Shown: positions 17,936 to 26,606 of the stretch, one piece after another
Layout of the letters: the number at the start of each line of letters is the position of its first letter
Position numbering within the stretch: the stretch's first letter is position 1
NCBI GenBank assembly: GCA_964492845.1
Contig: CAZBMZ010000024.1
Location: 39,537 to 103,536 of the forward strand
From: JADJPF01 sp964492845
GTDB lineage: Bacteria; Acidobacteriota; Blastocatellia; Chloracidobacteriales; JADJPF01
Length of the DNA: 64,000 nucleotides
Direction of reading: 5' to 3'
The notes under the pieces: generated by a model
What the model was told of the DNA's origin: nothing
The model's input: the letters and a program-made list of their open reading frames with translations, nothing else
Databases searched by the model: none
Program-made: the position numbers and the translations under genes

Positions 17936-19279
17936 ATGGCACGCAAAAAAATTTTAGTTGTTGATGATGAGAAACGCCAAAGAGAAATCCTAGAGTTAAT
18001 TTTAAGTGAAGAAGACTATACTGTTAGCACTGCATCTAGTGGGGAACAGGCTTTAAGACTAGTAAAACAAGGACGGTTTGACCTGGTTTTAACAGACTTA
18101 AAAATGAGTGGAATGGATGGTATAGAATTACTTAATCAACTAGTTCAATATGATTCTTCAATTATCGTAATTTTAATGACGGCTCATGGTTCAATTGATT
18201 CAGCAAAAGAAGCTATTAAATTAGGTGCTTATGATTACTTAGAAAAACCGTTAGACAAAGATAAATTACTTGAAATAGTTGCACGAGCATTAGAAAAGCT
18301 AAATGTTTTAGATACAGAGATTATTGGTGAATCTGAAGAGATGAGCAAAGTTAAGAAAATGATTATAAAAGTTGCTCGCTCTAGTGAAACCGTCCTAATT
18401 CGTGGCGAATCTGGAGCAGGAAAAGAATTAATTGCTCGCGCAGTTCATAATAATAGCCCACGTGTTAACCAACTCTTTTCTGCTGTTAATTGTGCTGCAA
18501 TCAATGAAAATTTATTAGAATCAGAACTTTTTGGTCATGAAAAAGGCTCTTTTACTGGCGCACATGCTGAGAAAAAAGGGCTTTTTGAAGTTGCTGATCG
18601 AGGAACGTTATTTTTAGATGAAATAGGTGACTTAAATATTAGTATGCAGGCTAAAATACTACGTGCATTACAAGAGCGTGAAATTATGCGTGTAGGTGGA
18701 ACTAGGCCAATAAAAGTTGATGTTAGAGTGCTAGCAGCAACTAACCGTGACCTTGAAACTATGGTAAAGGAAAATACTTTTCGCTCAGATCTTTACTATA
18801 GATTAAATGTAATTCCAATTAATATACCCTCCTTAAGACAAAGACGAAGCGATATAGCATTGTTGGTAGACTATTTTCTAGCTAAACATGGTCGTTCTGC
18901 TGCTCGTCCAATTAAAGGACTTAGTCCAGCAGTCAAAAAACTTGTTAATGAATATTCCTGGCCCGGCAATGTCAGACAATTAGAATCAGCAATGAAACGT
19001 GCTATTTTGCTATGTGAAGGTGATTATATTGAGGTTGAAGACTTACCAGTAGAAATACGTCAAGAAGGCGAGCAGGCTTCTTCTTTTAGCTTTAAGCTTC
19101 CTCCAGAAGGCATTTCCTTTGAAGACCTGGAAAAGTCCGTAATTATTCAAGCAATGGAACAATCAGATTGGAATATTACCCGTGCTGCCAAGTTATTAGG
19201 ACTAACCTTTAGAACATTACAGTATCGATTAGAAAAATTTGATATTCAACGCCCCAGCAAATATAAAGATATGGATTAG
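17936..19279 (+). CDS. NtrC-family sigma-54-dependent response regulator
   Basis: A 447-residue three-domain activator. The receiver has D54 in VLTDLKMSGMDG. The AAA+ domain has Walker A GESGAGKE (157-164), the sigma-54 contact loop as GSFTGA (204-209, Ser instead of the common Ala), and Walker B TLFLDEIGDL. The Fis-type helix-turn-helix at the end contains WNITRAAKLLGLTFRTLQYR. It would activate sigma-54 promoters when phosphorylated. No cognate histidine kinase is next to it, so the input is unknown. Confidence 0.94.
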   Translation: MARKKILVVDDEKRQREILELILSEEDYTVSTASSGEQALRLVKQGRFDLVLTDLKMSGMDGIELLNQLVQYDSSIIVILMTAHGSIDSAKEAIKLGAYDYLEKPLDKDKLLEIVARALEKLNVLDTEIIGESEEMSKVKKMIIKVARSSETVLIRGESGAGKELIARAVHNNSPRVNQLFSAVNCAAINENLLESELFGHEKGSFTGAHAEKKGLFEVADRGTLFLDEIGDLNISMQAKILRALQEREIMRVGGTRPIKVDVRVLAATNRDLETMVKENTFRSDLYYRLNVIPINIPSLRQRRSDIALLVDYFLAKHGRSAARPIKGLSPAVKKLVNEYSWPGNVRQLESAMKRAILLCEGDYIEVEDLPVEIRQEGEQASSFSFKLPPEGISFEDLEKSVIIQAMEQSDWNITRAAKLLGLTFRTLQYRLEKFDIQRPSKYKDMD

Positions 19280-19332
19280 AAATTACGACTCTAAGCAACT
19301 TAAATGCCTTTAGAGAAATCAATAGGAGTACG

Positions 19333-19405
19333 TTAGCCGGAAAAAGTGCTGATACCAAGACCCAAGATCGCAAAATAGCCAGATTTTTTAGCAGTTTCCG
19401 GCTAA
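19333..19405. repeat. Long stem-loop between convergent genes
   Basis: TTAGCCGGAAA (19333-19343) pairs perfectly with TTTCCGGCTAA (19395-19405), and just inside TGCT (19347-19350) can pair with AGCA (19390-19393). The loop is about 40 nt. No T-run follows on either strand, so it is not a classical intrinsic terminator, though it sits between two converging genes. It may be a dispersed palindromic repeat or a structured RNA end. Confidence 0.55.
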
Positions 19406-19410
19406 AACTA

Positions 19411-20001
19411 TTACACCTTAGCCAAAGTTAGTCCAGCTTGATCTTGATACTTTCCTTGACGATCACTATAAGATGTCTCACATTCTTCATCTGACTGAAA
19501 AAACAGGATTTGTACAAAACCTTCTTCAGCAAATAACCTAACAGGTAGATTGGCTGCGTTATAAAGCTCTATAACTAAGCGTCCCCGCCAATTAGCTTCT
19601 AGCGGTGTTGTATTAACAACTATCCCACATCTTGCATAAGTTGATTTTCCTAAAGCAATAGCTGTTACATTACGAGGAATATTAAAACGCTCAATGGTAA
19701 TACCTAAAGCATAAGAATGTGGAGGGAGTAGCCAATAAGTTGAGCCATCTGTATCAGTTCTTAAGGGAATATCTAATAAACTTTTAGAGTCAAATTGTTT
19801 TGGGTTAATTTCTGTACCTTGAATGGGGGAAAAAACCTTAAATTCATCTCGTGCTAGACGGCAATCATAGCCATAACTAGATAACCCACAACTAATAATC
19901 CTGCGATTATCTACTTGTCTTAACAGGCTAGTTTCAAAAGGTGTGATTAGCTCAGCAGTTTCACACATATGTTTAATCCATTTATCTGATTTAATCGCCA
20001 T
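19411..20001 (-). CDS. dcd: dCTP deaminase
   Basis: A 196-residue protein of the dCTP deaminase/dUTPase fold. Landmarks are GKSTYARCGIVVNTTPLE and EANWRGRLVIELYNAANLP, carrying the catalytic Ser, Arg and Glu positions, and GFVQILFF near the end. The enzyme converts dCTP to dUTP, feeding thymidylate synthesis; some family members also hydrolyse dUTP, which the sequence alone does not settle. Monocistronic. Confidence 0.9.
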   Translation of the reverse strand: MAIKSDKWIKHMCETAELITPFETSLLRQVDNRRIISCGLSSYGYDCRLARDEFKVFSPIQGTEINPKQFDSKSLLDIPLRTDTDGSTYWLLPPHSYALGITIERFNIPRNVTAIALGKSTYARCGIVVNTTPLEANWRGRLVIELYNAANLPVRLFAEEGFVQILFFQSDEECETSYSDRQGKYQDQAGLTLAKV

Positions 20002-20123
20002 GTTTTTTCCTAAATTGATTAAGAATTTTATAAATTAGCAGGCATTTATAGCAGTAGCTTAAAACCTTTTCCAGTAAGATCAGCAGTTAAATAAGCTTTA
20101 AGCTAACATATTGGTCAGGCAAA

Positions 20124-20143
20124 AATTTTCTTTTAAGAAAATT
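20124..20143. promoter_or_regulatory. 9-2-9 palindrome upstream of the processing protease
   Basis: AATTTTCTT, spacer TT, AAGAAAATT: a perfect inverted repeat between the divergent dcd and protease genes, about 120 nt from each start. A possible operator, but it is AT-only at the edges and could arise by chance in this composition. Confidence 0.3.
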
Positions 20144-20257
20144 AGGCTTATCTTCAAAAAGCTGGATATGCTATATTTCCTATACATTAGAATAGCGGCT
20201 AATATAAAGCTAATCACTTCGTCAAACTAAGATTTTTACCTTGCTGGTGAGGTTTTG

Positions 20258-21889
20258 ATGCGAACAAAAAGAACTTTTACTGTGTTAATTTTTGCAATAA
20301 TGTTAATGGGAACATTAGCTGGTGGATTTTATAGTCATAAAGTCCAAGCTACAAACCCTGGCAGTAGTCAAGTGCGTACAACAGATATAGAAAGTATTTT
20401 TACTGAAGCACTTAATGTAGTAGAGACAAATTATGTTGATGAAATAAAACATGATAATCTTACTAAAGTTGCTATCCAAAACATGTTACGCACATTAGAT
20501 CCACACTCAAATTATTTTGATAGCAAAGAGTTTCAAGAACTACAAAGAGAACAACATAGCCAATTTTTTGGTATTGGTGTCACTATAAATCGTCGTAATA
20601 ACCGAGTCTTTATCCTTTCTGCCATCAAAGGCACACCAGCAGAACAAGCCGGCTTACGCTATGGAGATGCCATCCTAAAGGTAAATGATAAATCAGCAAT
20701 AGAATGGTCAACTCAAGAAGTACTAGAAAATGTACGTGGGCCAAAAGGAGAACCTGTAGAAATTGAAGTAGAACGGGCAGGAGTTCCTAAACCACTCACT
20801 TTTAAGATTGTTCGTGATGCTGTTCCTTTACCTTCTATCCGTAATGCTTTTATGGTTAAACCAGGTGTTGGGTATGTTGCTTTAGTAGGTGGCTTTAATC
20901 ACACTACAGAAGATGAATTACTACAAGCAATGGAAGGTCTTAGGTCTGAAGGAATGAAGTCCTTAGTTTTAGATGTACGTAATAATCCTGGTGGGTTATT
21001 AACACAAGCTATCAAAGTGTCAAATATATTTTTGCAAAAAGGTCAAAGTATTGTTTCTATTCGAGGGCGAGACAATCGCACAGAATCACGATCACATGAC
21101 GCTAATAATTCTGCTCCAGAAGATATACCATTAGTTATTTTAATTAATCGTAGTACAGCATCGGCTTCAGAAATTGTTGCTGGAGCAATCCAGGATCATG
21201 ATCGAGGAATAATTGTTGGTGAAAGCAGTTTTGGTAAAGGTTTAGTACAAACCGTCTTTAGGCTTCCTTATGGTTCTGGTCTAACTCTAACAACTGCAAA
21301 ATATTACACACCTAGCGGAAGGCTTATACAACGCGACTACTCAGGACTATCATTTTATGAGTATTACAGCAATCACTTTAAGAAAGATGCTAAACAACCT
21401 GTAGGCGAAAAACATCGAACAGATTCAGGTAGAGATGTTTATAGTGGAGGCGGGATTAAGCCTGATGTAGAGGTAAAATTATCAGAATTTACTCCTGCAA
21501 AAGCAAAACTATTTAATGCTACATTTGCTTTTGCTAGGGAACTTACCGCTGGTCTTATACCTGGACAAGCGCAGTTTAAGGTAACTCGAACAAGCTTTAA
21601 TCATAAATTAGGTGCTGATGAATTTGTGGTTACAGATAAAGTAGTTGCTGCTTTTCAAACTTTTATTTCTAGTAAAGAAAGAGAAAATTTAAAGGTTACA
21701 GAAGCACAATTTAATGAAAACCTAGATTACATCAAGCGTAGAATCCGTGAAGAAGTTGTTACTGCTGCTTATGGTACAGAAGTAGGAAATCAAGTTTTAC
21801 TAGAAGGCGATGAACAAGTTTTAAGAGCAGTCGATGAATTGCCAAATGCACGGCAATTAGCAGAAAATGCTTATAGTAAAAAGCAGTAA
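20258..21889 (+). CDS. S41 family C-terminal processing protease
   Basis: Start ATG 20258 has GGTGAGG 6 nt upstream. The 543-residue protein has an N-terminal signal anchor (about 7-28), a PDZ domain (about 100-180, including FGIGVTI and GTPAEQAGLRYGDAIL), and the S41 catalytic core. Ser302 in STASASEI and Lys327 in GKGLVQT are the serine-lysine dyad, 25 residues apart as in CtpA enzymes. It acts in the periplasm, trimming C-termini of envelope proteins. A basic and helical C-terminal extension follows. The small DUF3703-like gene lies 9 nt downstream. Confidence 0.93.
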   Translation: MRTKRTFTVLIFAIMLMGTLAGGFYSHKVQATNPGSSQVRTTDIESIFTEALNVVETNYVDEIKHDNLTKVAIQNMLRTLDPHSNYFDSKEFQELQREQHSQFFGIGVTINRRNNRVFILSAIKGTPAEQAGLRYGDAILKVNDKSAIEWSTQEVLENVRGPKGEPVEIEVERAGVPKPLTFKIVRDAVPLPSIRNAFMVKPGVGYVALVGGFNHTTEDELLQAMEGLRSEGMKSLVLDVRNNPGGLLTQAIKVSNIFLQKGQSIVSIRGRDNRTESRSHDANNSAPEDIPLVILINRSTASASEIVAGAIQDHDRGIIVGESSFGKGLVQTVFRLPYGSGLTLTTAKYYTPSGRLIQRDYSGLSFYEYYSNHFKKDAKQPVGEKHRTDSGRDVYSGGGIKPDVEVKLSEFTPAKAKLFNATFAFARELTAGLIPGQAQFKVTRTSFNHKLGADEFVVTDKVVAAFQTFISSKERENLKVTEAQFNENLDYIKRRIREEVVTAAYGTEVGNQVLLEGDEQVLRAVDELPNARQLAENAYSKKQ

Positions 21890-21898
21890 AGATTTTGT

Positions 21899-22243
21899 AT
21901 GAACACTGAAGTAAGACAAGCTTTTGATACTGAAATGAAAGTGGCAAAAGAACTTTTTGCAAAACAAGATTTAGAAGGATCTTTTAAGCATTTAGAACGC
22001 GCTCATGTTCTTGGACAACTTTATGTTATACCTCATGTTAAATCTCATTGGTGGATGTTAAAAGTTGGATTTTATAGAGCTTCTGGACAAGAAATTTTAG
22101 GGCAAGCTATACGAATTATTTTTGGGGCTTTAGGCTCTGCTATTGGAGTTGTTCCTATTGGTAATACTGGAGGAACAAATATTAGTATGTTTGCTAGATT
22201 GCCTATTGAACCAGATATAGCAAAAATTCTTAATAAAATTTAA
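21899..22243 (+). CDS. DUF3703-like small protein
   Basis: A 114-residue protein with a helical N-terminal half that has the ERAHVLGQLYVIPHVKSHWW pattern of DUF3703 proteins, a family of unknown function with conserved histidines, and a Gly-rich middle (GNTGGTN). Starts 9 nt after the protease stop, so likely the same transcript, ended by the strong hairpin at 22257. Confidence 0.75.
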   Translation: MNTEVRQAFDTEMKVAKELFAKQDLEGSFKHLERAHVLGQLYVIPHVKSHWWMLKVGFYRASGQEILGQAIRIIFGALGSAIGVVPIGNTGGTNISMFARLPIEPDIAKILNKI

Positions 22244-22256
22244 GTTCTCAAATCAT

Positions 22257-22298
22257 AAATTCCACCAACTTTTGCAAATAAAAGAGTTGGTGGAATTT
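22257..22298. terminator. Bidirectional intrinsic terminator
   Basis: AAATTCCACCAACT (22257-22270) pairs perfectly over 14 bp with AGTTGGTGGAATTT (22285-22298), loop of 14 nt. It lies between two converging genes and probably ends both transcripts. Confidence 0.8.
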
Positions 22299-22324
22299 GT
22301 TATTTACTAGATTGGTGGTGAACT

Positions 22325-23404
22325 TTATACACCTTCTAAAGTTAAAGAACGTTCAAAGTCGCCAACACTTGAAGCCGCAGCCTTAGCCACTTGTAAGCTT
22401 AATTTGCCTTCATGATAGAGTTGTAGCAAATGTTGATCAAAAGTTTGCATTCCGTAATGATCTCGTCCGCGTTCCATATGTGCTGCAATTTCATTAGTTT
22501 TTTCAGCATTTTTAATACAATCTTGTATAGCATGAGTTGTTCGCATTATTTCTACAGCCGGGACTCGACCATTTCCGCTTTTATGAGGCAGTAGACGTAG
22601 CGACATAATAGCCCCTAAGTTTTCAGCAATTCGATAACGAATAGAAGTATGTTCTTCAGCAGGATAAAAACTTAGTAACCGACCTATAGTTTTTTGTACA
22701 TCTGTAGTATGGATTGCACTCATAACTAGATGTCCTGTTTCTGCCGCACGTAAGGCAGTATCAAAAGTTTCACCATCTCTAATTTCGCCTACCATAATTA
22801 CATCAGGATCTTGACGCAGTGCAGTACGCAGAGCATCACGGAAAGTGCGTGTATCTTCGCCTATTTCGCGTTGTGTAATAACAGCTTTTTGATTTTTATA
22901 AAGAAATTCTATAGGGTCTTCAATAGTAATAACATGTACTTTTCGATTACGATTAATATGCTCAATCATTGCTGACATGCTGGTAGATTTACCATTACCA
23001 GTTGCCCCAGTAATTAAGACTAATCCACGTGTTAGATCTGCAATATCGGCTAATGTTGGAGGAAGGCTTAAATTTTGAAAAGTTCGGGCTTCAATTGGGA
23101 TAGCTCTAAGTACAACTGCAAAAGTACCTCGTTGCTTAAAAACATTAGCACGAAAACGACCAGCCCCTTCAATTCCATAAGAAATATCTCGTTCTACAAA
23201 CTCATCATAATCATGTAAGCGTTCATTTTTTAGTAAGATACGAGCTATTGATTCTGTATCAGCAGAAGTAAGCACTTCATACTTAACATCCATTAATGCA
23301 CCATTATAACGAAATAGAGGCACACTTCCTGATTGGAAGTGAATATCAGAAACACCACTTTTGACCGCCATGGTCAGAATTCTATCCAGAACTTTTTTTT
23401 CCAT
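22325..23404 (-). CDS. PilT/PilU-type pilus retraction ATPase
   Basis: A 359-residue secretion ATPase. Walker A GATGNGKS (133-140), Asp box ITIEDPIEF, Walker B DPDVIMVGEIRD, and His box SAIHTTD are intact. GMQTFDQHLLQLYHEG near the end is characteristic of the PilT/PilU branch, which retracts type IV pili for twitching motility. The AIRNLIREGK segment of classical PilT is absent, so PilU-like is possible. No other pilus gene is nearby; such orphans are common. Confidence 0.9.
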   Translation of the reverse strand: MEKKVLDRILTMAVKSGVSDIHFQSGSVPLFRYNGALMDVKYEVLTSADTESIARILLKNERLHDYDEFVERDISYGIEGAGRFRANVFKQRGTFAVVLRAIPIEARTFQNLSLPPTLADIADLTRGLVLITGATGNGKSTSMSAMIEHINRNRKVHVITIEDPIEFLYKNQKAVITQREIGEDTRTFRDALRTALRQDPDVIMVGEIRDGETFDTALRAAETGHLVMSAIHTTDVQKTIGRLLSFYPAEEHTSIRYRIAENLGAIMSLRLLPHKSGNGRVPAVEIMRTTHAIQDCIKNAEKTNEIAAHMERGRDHYGMQTFDQHLLQLYHEGKLSLQVAKAAASSVGDFERSLTLEGV

Positions 23405-23490
23405 GCCGCTTAAGCCTTTCCTTATTAGTTATGACGATTGCTAGGTTTATGAAAACCTTACTTTCTCACAAACTAGTATTGCAATCAAGA

Positions 23491-23530
23491 GAAAAGCCAG
23501 CAATCTACTAATAAAGTAGTGCTGGCTTTA
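23491..23530 (-). terminator. Terminator after atpE
   Basis: AAAGCCAGCA (23493-23502) pairs with TGCTGGCTTT (23520-23529), with an inner CTACT/AGTAG stem. On the minus strand the hairpin is followed by TTTTCTCTT. It ends the atpI-atpB-atpE transcript. Confidence 0.7.
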
Positions 23531-23554
23531 AAAAACCAAGCAAGTTATTAATAA

Positions 23555-23860
23555 TTATTGACCTAAGAGTACAGTTACAAAGGTTAATAGTACTAATGTT
23601 TCAATAAGTGCTAGACCTAAAATCATCATAGTGAAAATACGTGGGCCAGCACCAGGATTTCTAGCTGTTCCTTCGCAAGCAGCAGCAATAGCTTTTCCGT
23701 CGCCCAAAGCACCACCTAAAGCAGCAACAGCAACAGCAAATGCACCAGTGATTTTAATTAATGGACGATCAGCCGCAGCCCCGTCTTGAGCTAAAGCTGT
23801 AGTAGCAAATAAAAACATCATTGAAGCGATAGAAAGCAATCTAACTAAGTTGAATTTCAT
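23555..23860 (-). CDS. atpE: ATP synthase F0 subunit c, with N-terminal signal peptide
   Basis: A 101-residue protein: residues 1-24 look like a signal peptide (MKFNLVRLLSIASMM, ending TALA), leaving about 77 residues of mature c subunit with two helices. The polar loop is CEGTARNPGAG and the ion-binding carboxylate is Glu87 in LALIETLVLL. The position that carries Gln in sodium-type rings is Asp54 in GGALGDGK. The ring couples ion flow to rotation of the ATP synthase. The gene is last in the atpI-atpB-atpE cluster. Confidence 0.93.
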   Translation of the reverse strand: MKFNLVRLLSIASMMFLFATTALAQDGAAADRPLIKITGAFAVAVAALGGALGDGKAIAAACEGTARNPGAGPRIFTMMILGLALIETLVLLTFVTVLLGQ

Positions 23861-24084
23861 AAATTTTCCCCTGAATTTAAGTTAAATTTTAATAGTTGAC
23901 AAACAGAGGTAATTTTTTGCTTATCTGCGAGGTATGATAACATTTCCCACTCGGTAAACACTTGACACCGTGCAGCAAGGCTCCAGACAGTCGGAAAAAA
24001 AGATATATATATAATTGTGCAGATAAAGAAAACTTTTAACCTCAAAGAACAATTAAAGATAAAGCCAAGTTATAAAAAAACTTT

Positions 24085-24954
24085 TTAGTGAGCCGAAGCA
24101 TGCGCTTCTTCATGCTCATTGTGATCGTCATGGTGATCATCATGTGGAACTGTTTCACTTAAATAAACACAAGAAAGAACCACAAATATAAAGGTTTGTA
24201 CAAAGGATACAAACACAGCTAAAACCAGTAAAAACGCTGGAACTAGCACAGGTACTAGCCCGCCAACTATTTCAGCTATTTGCTCATCAGCATAAATGTT
24301 AACAAAGAGCCGTAGCCCTAAAGTAAAAGGTCTAAATAAGTTACTAATTATTTCTACTACAAAAATAATTACACCAAAGAGAATAAGAAAACCTTTCATA
24401 AGTTCTGGGCCACCCATAAAGTGTTTTAGGTAGCCAACACCTTGTTGCTTAAAGCCTCTGGAAATATAGTAGACAAAAGAAAACAACCCTAATGCCCAAG
24501 TAACGTTTGGATTGACTGTTGCTGCTTTTAGACCAGGAATAACACCCATCAAATTAGAAACTAAAATAAATATTGCAAATGCTGCAATAACAGCTAGATA
24601 GCGACGACCATATGCACCAACAATTTGGTCTAATAAATCTCTAATTTGTAAAATAGCTCCTTCTAGGACTTGCTGGCGATTAGATGGGTTATCTACAGAA
24701 AGTTTACCACGAAATAGATAAAGACCTAGGGTACAAATAAGTACAGAAATAATCACTAAAGTTATATGTTCAGGAATAGCATTATGAGGATCACCTTGCC
24801 AATTAGGATTAATACTTTGCATTATTGCTTTTTGAATAGGAAAAACAATTGGGCCAAGAATATGATTTACTTGTTCAGCAATCCAAACTACATGATGGCC
24901 GCCACCTTCTTTAGCATTTGTTGATTGTTCTGCCCAAAAAAACGTTGCTAGCAT
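24085..24954 (-). CDS. atpB: ATP synthase F0 subunit a
   Basis: A 289-residue membrane protein with about six helices. The essential Arg is R215 in FTLGLRLFVNIYADEQ; the downstream half-channel region (LVLAVFVSFVQTFIFVVLS) is typical. The N-terminus is about 60 residues longer than the E. coli type before helix 1. The C-terminus ends in a His/Asp-rich tail, HDDHHDDHNEHEEAHASAH. A 224-nt gap separates it from atpE, unusually long for this pair. Confidence 0.95.
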   Translation of the reverse strand: MLATFFWAEQSTNAKEGGGHHVVWIAEQVNHILGPIVFPIQKAIMQSINPNWQGDPHNAIPEHITLVIISVLICTLGLYLFRGKLSVDNPSNRQQVLEGAILQIRDLLDQIVGAYGRRYLAVIAAFAIFILVSNLMGVIPGLKAATVNPNVTWALGLFSFVYYISRGFKQQGVGYLKHFMGGPELMKGFLILFGVIIFVVEIISNLFRPFTLGLRLFVNIYADEQIAEIVGGLVPVLVPAFLLVLAVFVSFVQTFIFVVLSCVYLSETVPHDDHHDDHNEHEEAHASAH

Positions 24955-24980
24955 TTACTATCCCTTTCTTTTTGTTGATT

Positions 24981-25436
24981 TTAAGATTTGTTTTCAAATA
25001 ATAAAAAGCGAATTTGAACTAATGCTTCTAACATTGCAGCACTAACAAAGGTTAATAATCCTACGGTAATGCCTAAAGTTAAAGTTTTACCACTAAAACT
25101 AAATGATAAAGCTAAAACGCCTAAGATAAATAGCCAGCGAAAAATAAATCTACTAACACCAGCTAATCCGCCTTTTGGCATTTGGCCTTGAGTTACATCT
25201 AAGAGTATATTTTTCAAACTTTTATCTAACCAATAGTAATTAAAATAGGATAGTATTGCGCCTAAAGTAACACCAATGGCAAAAAGCCTAGTACTAAATA
25301 AAAAGGCTAAGAATATAAAGAGCAAGATTGAAATAATGATATTTTTTTTCAAGCGATGTTCAATCGCTAAAGGATTAGTTGCTGGTGATTCTAATTGATT
25401 TCCAACTAAATTTTCTTTAGACACTTTATCCACCAT
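24981..25436 (-). CDS. ATP synthase subunit I-like membrane protein
   Basis: A 151-residue protein with four hydrophobic segments after a charged N-terminal tail; its size, topology (two helix pairs) and place just before atpB fit the AtpI/subunit I-like family, which helps assemble the c ring. Sequence conservation is low in this family, so the call rests mostly on context. Confidence 0.7.
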   Translation of the reverse strand: MVDKVSKENLVGNQLESPATNPLAIEHRLKKNIIISILLFIFLAFLFSTRLFAIGVTLGAILSYFNYYWLDKSLKNILLDVTQGQMPKGGLAGVSRFIFRWLFILGVLALSFSFSGKTLTLGITVGLLTFVSAAMLEALVQIRFLLFENKS

Positions 25437-25519
25437 TACACAAGCTGACCATAATAGCCAGAATTACTTTTATTGTCTAGTTGTCTTTGGCGAACTTGCA
25501 GAAACATCCGATATATTGC

Positions 25520-25548
25520 TTGACAAGCGGGATTAATTTTTTTATTCT
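25520..25548 (+). promoter_or_regulatory. Sigma-70 type promoter of the ribosomal protein operon
   Basis: TTGACA (25520-25525), 17-nt spacer, TATTCT (25543-25548). Transcription would begin near 25555, about 37 nt before the rplM ATG at 25592, which supports that start over the upstream in-frame codon at 25481. Confidence 0.7.
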
Positions 25549-25591
25549 TCCCGTTCGTCCCTTTTACGACCCTATTGGAGAATCTTTAATT

Positions 25592-26053
25592 ATGTCAACC
25601 TATTTTCCAAGTGGAAAAAATTTAGAAGCTTCACGTAAGTGGTATGTTATTGATGCTACAGGACTAACAGTTGGTCGTTTAGCATCAAATATTGCTACAA
25701 TTTTAATGGGGAAAAACAAACCTAGTTATACCCCATTTCTTGATATGGGTGATCATGTCATCATTGTTAACTCAGAAAAAGTAATTTTTTCTGGTAACAA
25801 ATGGCAAGACAAAATGTATCGTCATCATACGCTTTGGCCCGGAGGCATAAAGCAAACTATGGCTAGAGATATGTTTGCACGTCATCCAGAACGAATTATT
25901 GAATATGCAGTTAGTGGTATGTTACCAAAAACTAAACTTGGGCGTGCTATGGCTAAAAAACTTTGTGTTTATGTTGGCCCAGATCACCCACATCAGGCTC
26001 AAAAACCTGAAAAATTAGTGGTTAATATGCAAGCACCTAGTCGCCGCATATAA
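25592..26053 (+). CDS. rplM: 50S ribosomal protein L13
   Basis: ATG 25592 lies downstream of the promoter and of GGAG; the 153-residue protein is near family length (about 145). WYVIDATGLTVGRLAS and the signature GMLPKTKLGRAM are clear. L13 binds 23S rRNA early in 50S assembly. It precedes rpsI by 50 nt, the usual pairing. Confidence 0.97.
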   Translation: MSTYFPSGKNLEASRKWYVIDATGLTVGRLASNIATILMGKNKPSYTPFLDMGDHVIIVNSEKVIFSGNKWQDKMYRHHTLWPGGIKQTMARDMFARHPERIIEYAVSGMLPKTKLGRAMAKKLCVYVGPDHPHQAQKPEKLVVNMQAPSRRI

Positions 26054-26103
26054 ACTCTTAAAATAAAATTTTTATCTTTTCAAAAAGTCTGAGGAGAAAG
26101 CAA

Positions 26104-26499
26104 GTGGCAGAAACTGTACAAAATTATGGTACAGGCCGTCGTAAAACCGCCGTTGCGCGGGTTTTTATTCGTCCTGGCGAAGGTAATATTACTGTTAATA
26201 AAAGAGCTTTAGAAACTTACTTTCCTAATGAAACTCACCGAATGATTATTCGTCAACCATTAGTTCTTACAGATACTAATGGAAAATTTGATGTTTTAAT
26301 CAATGTAAATGGTGGAGGAACATCTGGACAAGCCGGGGCCGTGCGTCATGGTATTACCCGTGCTTTGATGGATTTTAACTCTGAACTACGCCGTAAACTT
26401 AAAAAGGCGGGTTTCGTTACTCGTGATCCACGTGTGAAAGAGCGTAAAAAATACGGGCAAAAAGGCGCACGTAAACGCTTCCAATTTTCAAAACGTTAA
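26104..26499 (+). CDS. rpsI: 30S ribosomal protein S9
   Basis: Starts with GTG at 26104 after GAGGAG; 131 residues. YGTGRRKTAVARVFIRPG at the N-terminus, GGGTSGQAGAVRHGITRAL in the core, and the basic tail YGQKGARKRFQFSKR that reaches the ribosomal P site are typical. Confidence 0.97.
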   Translation: MAETVQNYGTGRRKTAVARVFIRPGEGNITVNKRALETYFPNETHRMIIRQPLVLTDTNGKFDVLINVNGGGTSGQAGAVRHGITRALMDFNSELRRKLKKAGFVTRDPRVKERKKYGQKGARKRFQFSKR

Positions 26500-26515
26500 A
26501 ATTTTTCTATTTCTC

Positions 26516-26568
26516 AGGTCACAAATGCGAGTTGCTACCAAAAGGTGGTATTGTTGGATTTGTGGCCT
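26516..26568 (+). promoter_or_regulatory. Structured leader before rpsB
   Basis: AGGTCACAAAT (26516-26526) pairs with ATTTGTGGCCT (26558-26568; one G-U), enclosing a second stem TGCTACC/GGTGGTA (26533-26539/26544-26550, two G-U) capped by AAAA. No T-run follows, so a terminator is unlikely. It lies about 40 nt before the rpsB start, where S2-binding autoregulatory leaders are known in other bacteria. Confidence 0.45.
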
Positions 26569-26606
26569 TAGGCTTAAACTCGCACCATTAAATTTAGGAG
26601 GTCAGC

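Noticed and set aside
23857..24045. 62-codon minus-strand frame between atpE and atpB
   Set aside because: No ribosome binding site, composition unlike neighbours, and it overlaps the atpE start; probably a chance frame in the leader of atpE.
25481..25591. Longer N-terminus for L13
   Set aside because: It lies upstream of and across the TTGACA/TATTCT promoter and does not align with L13 proteins.
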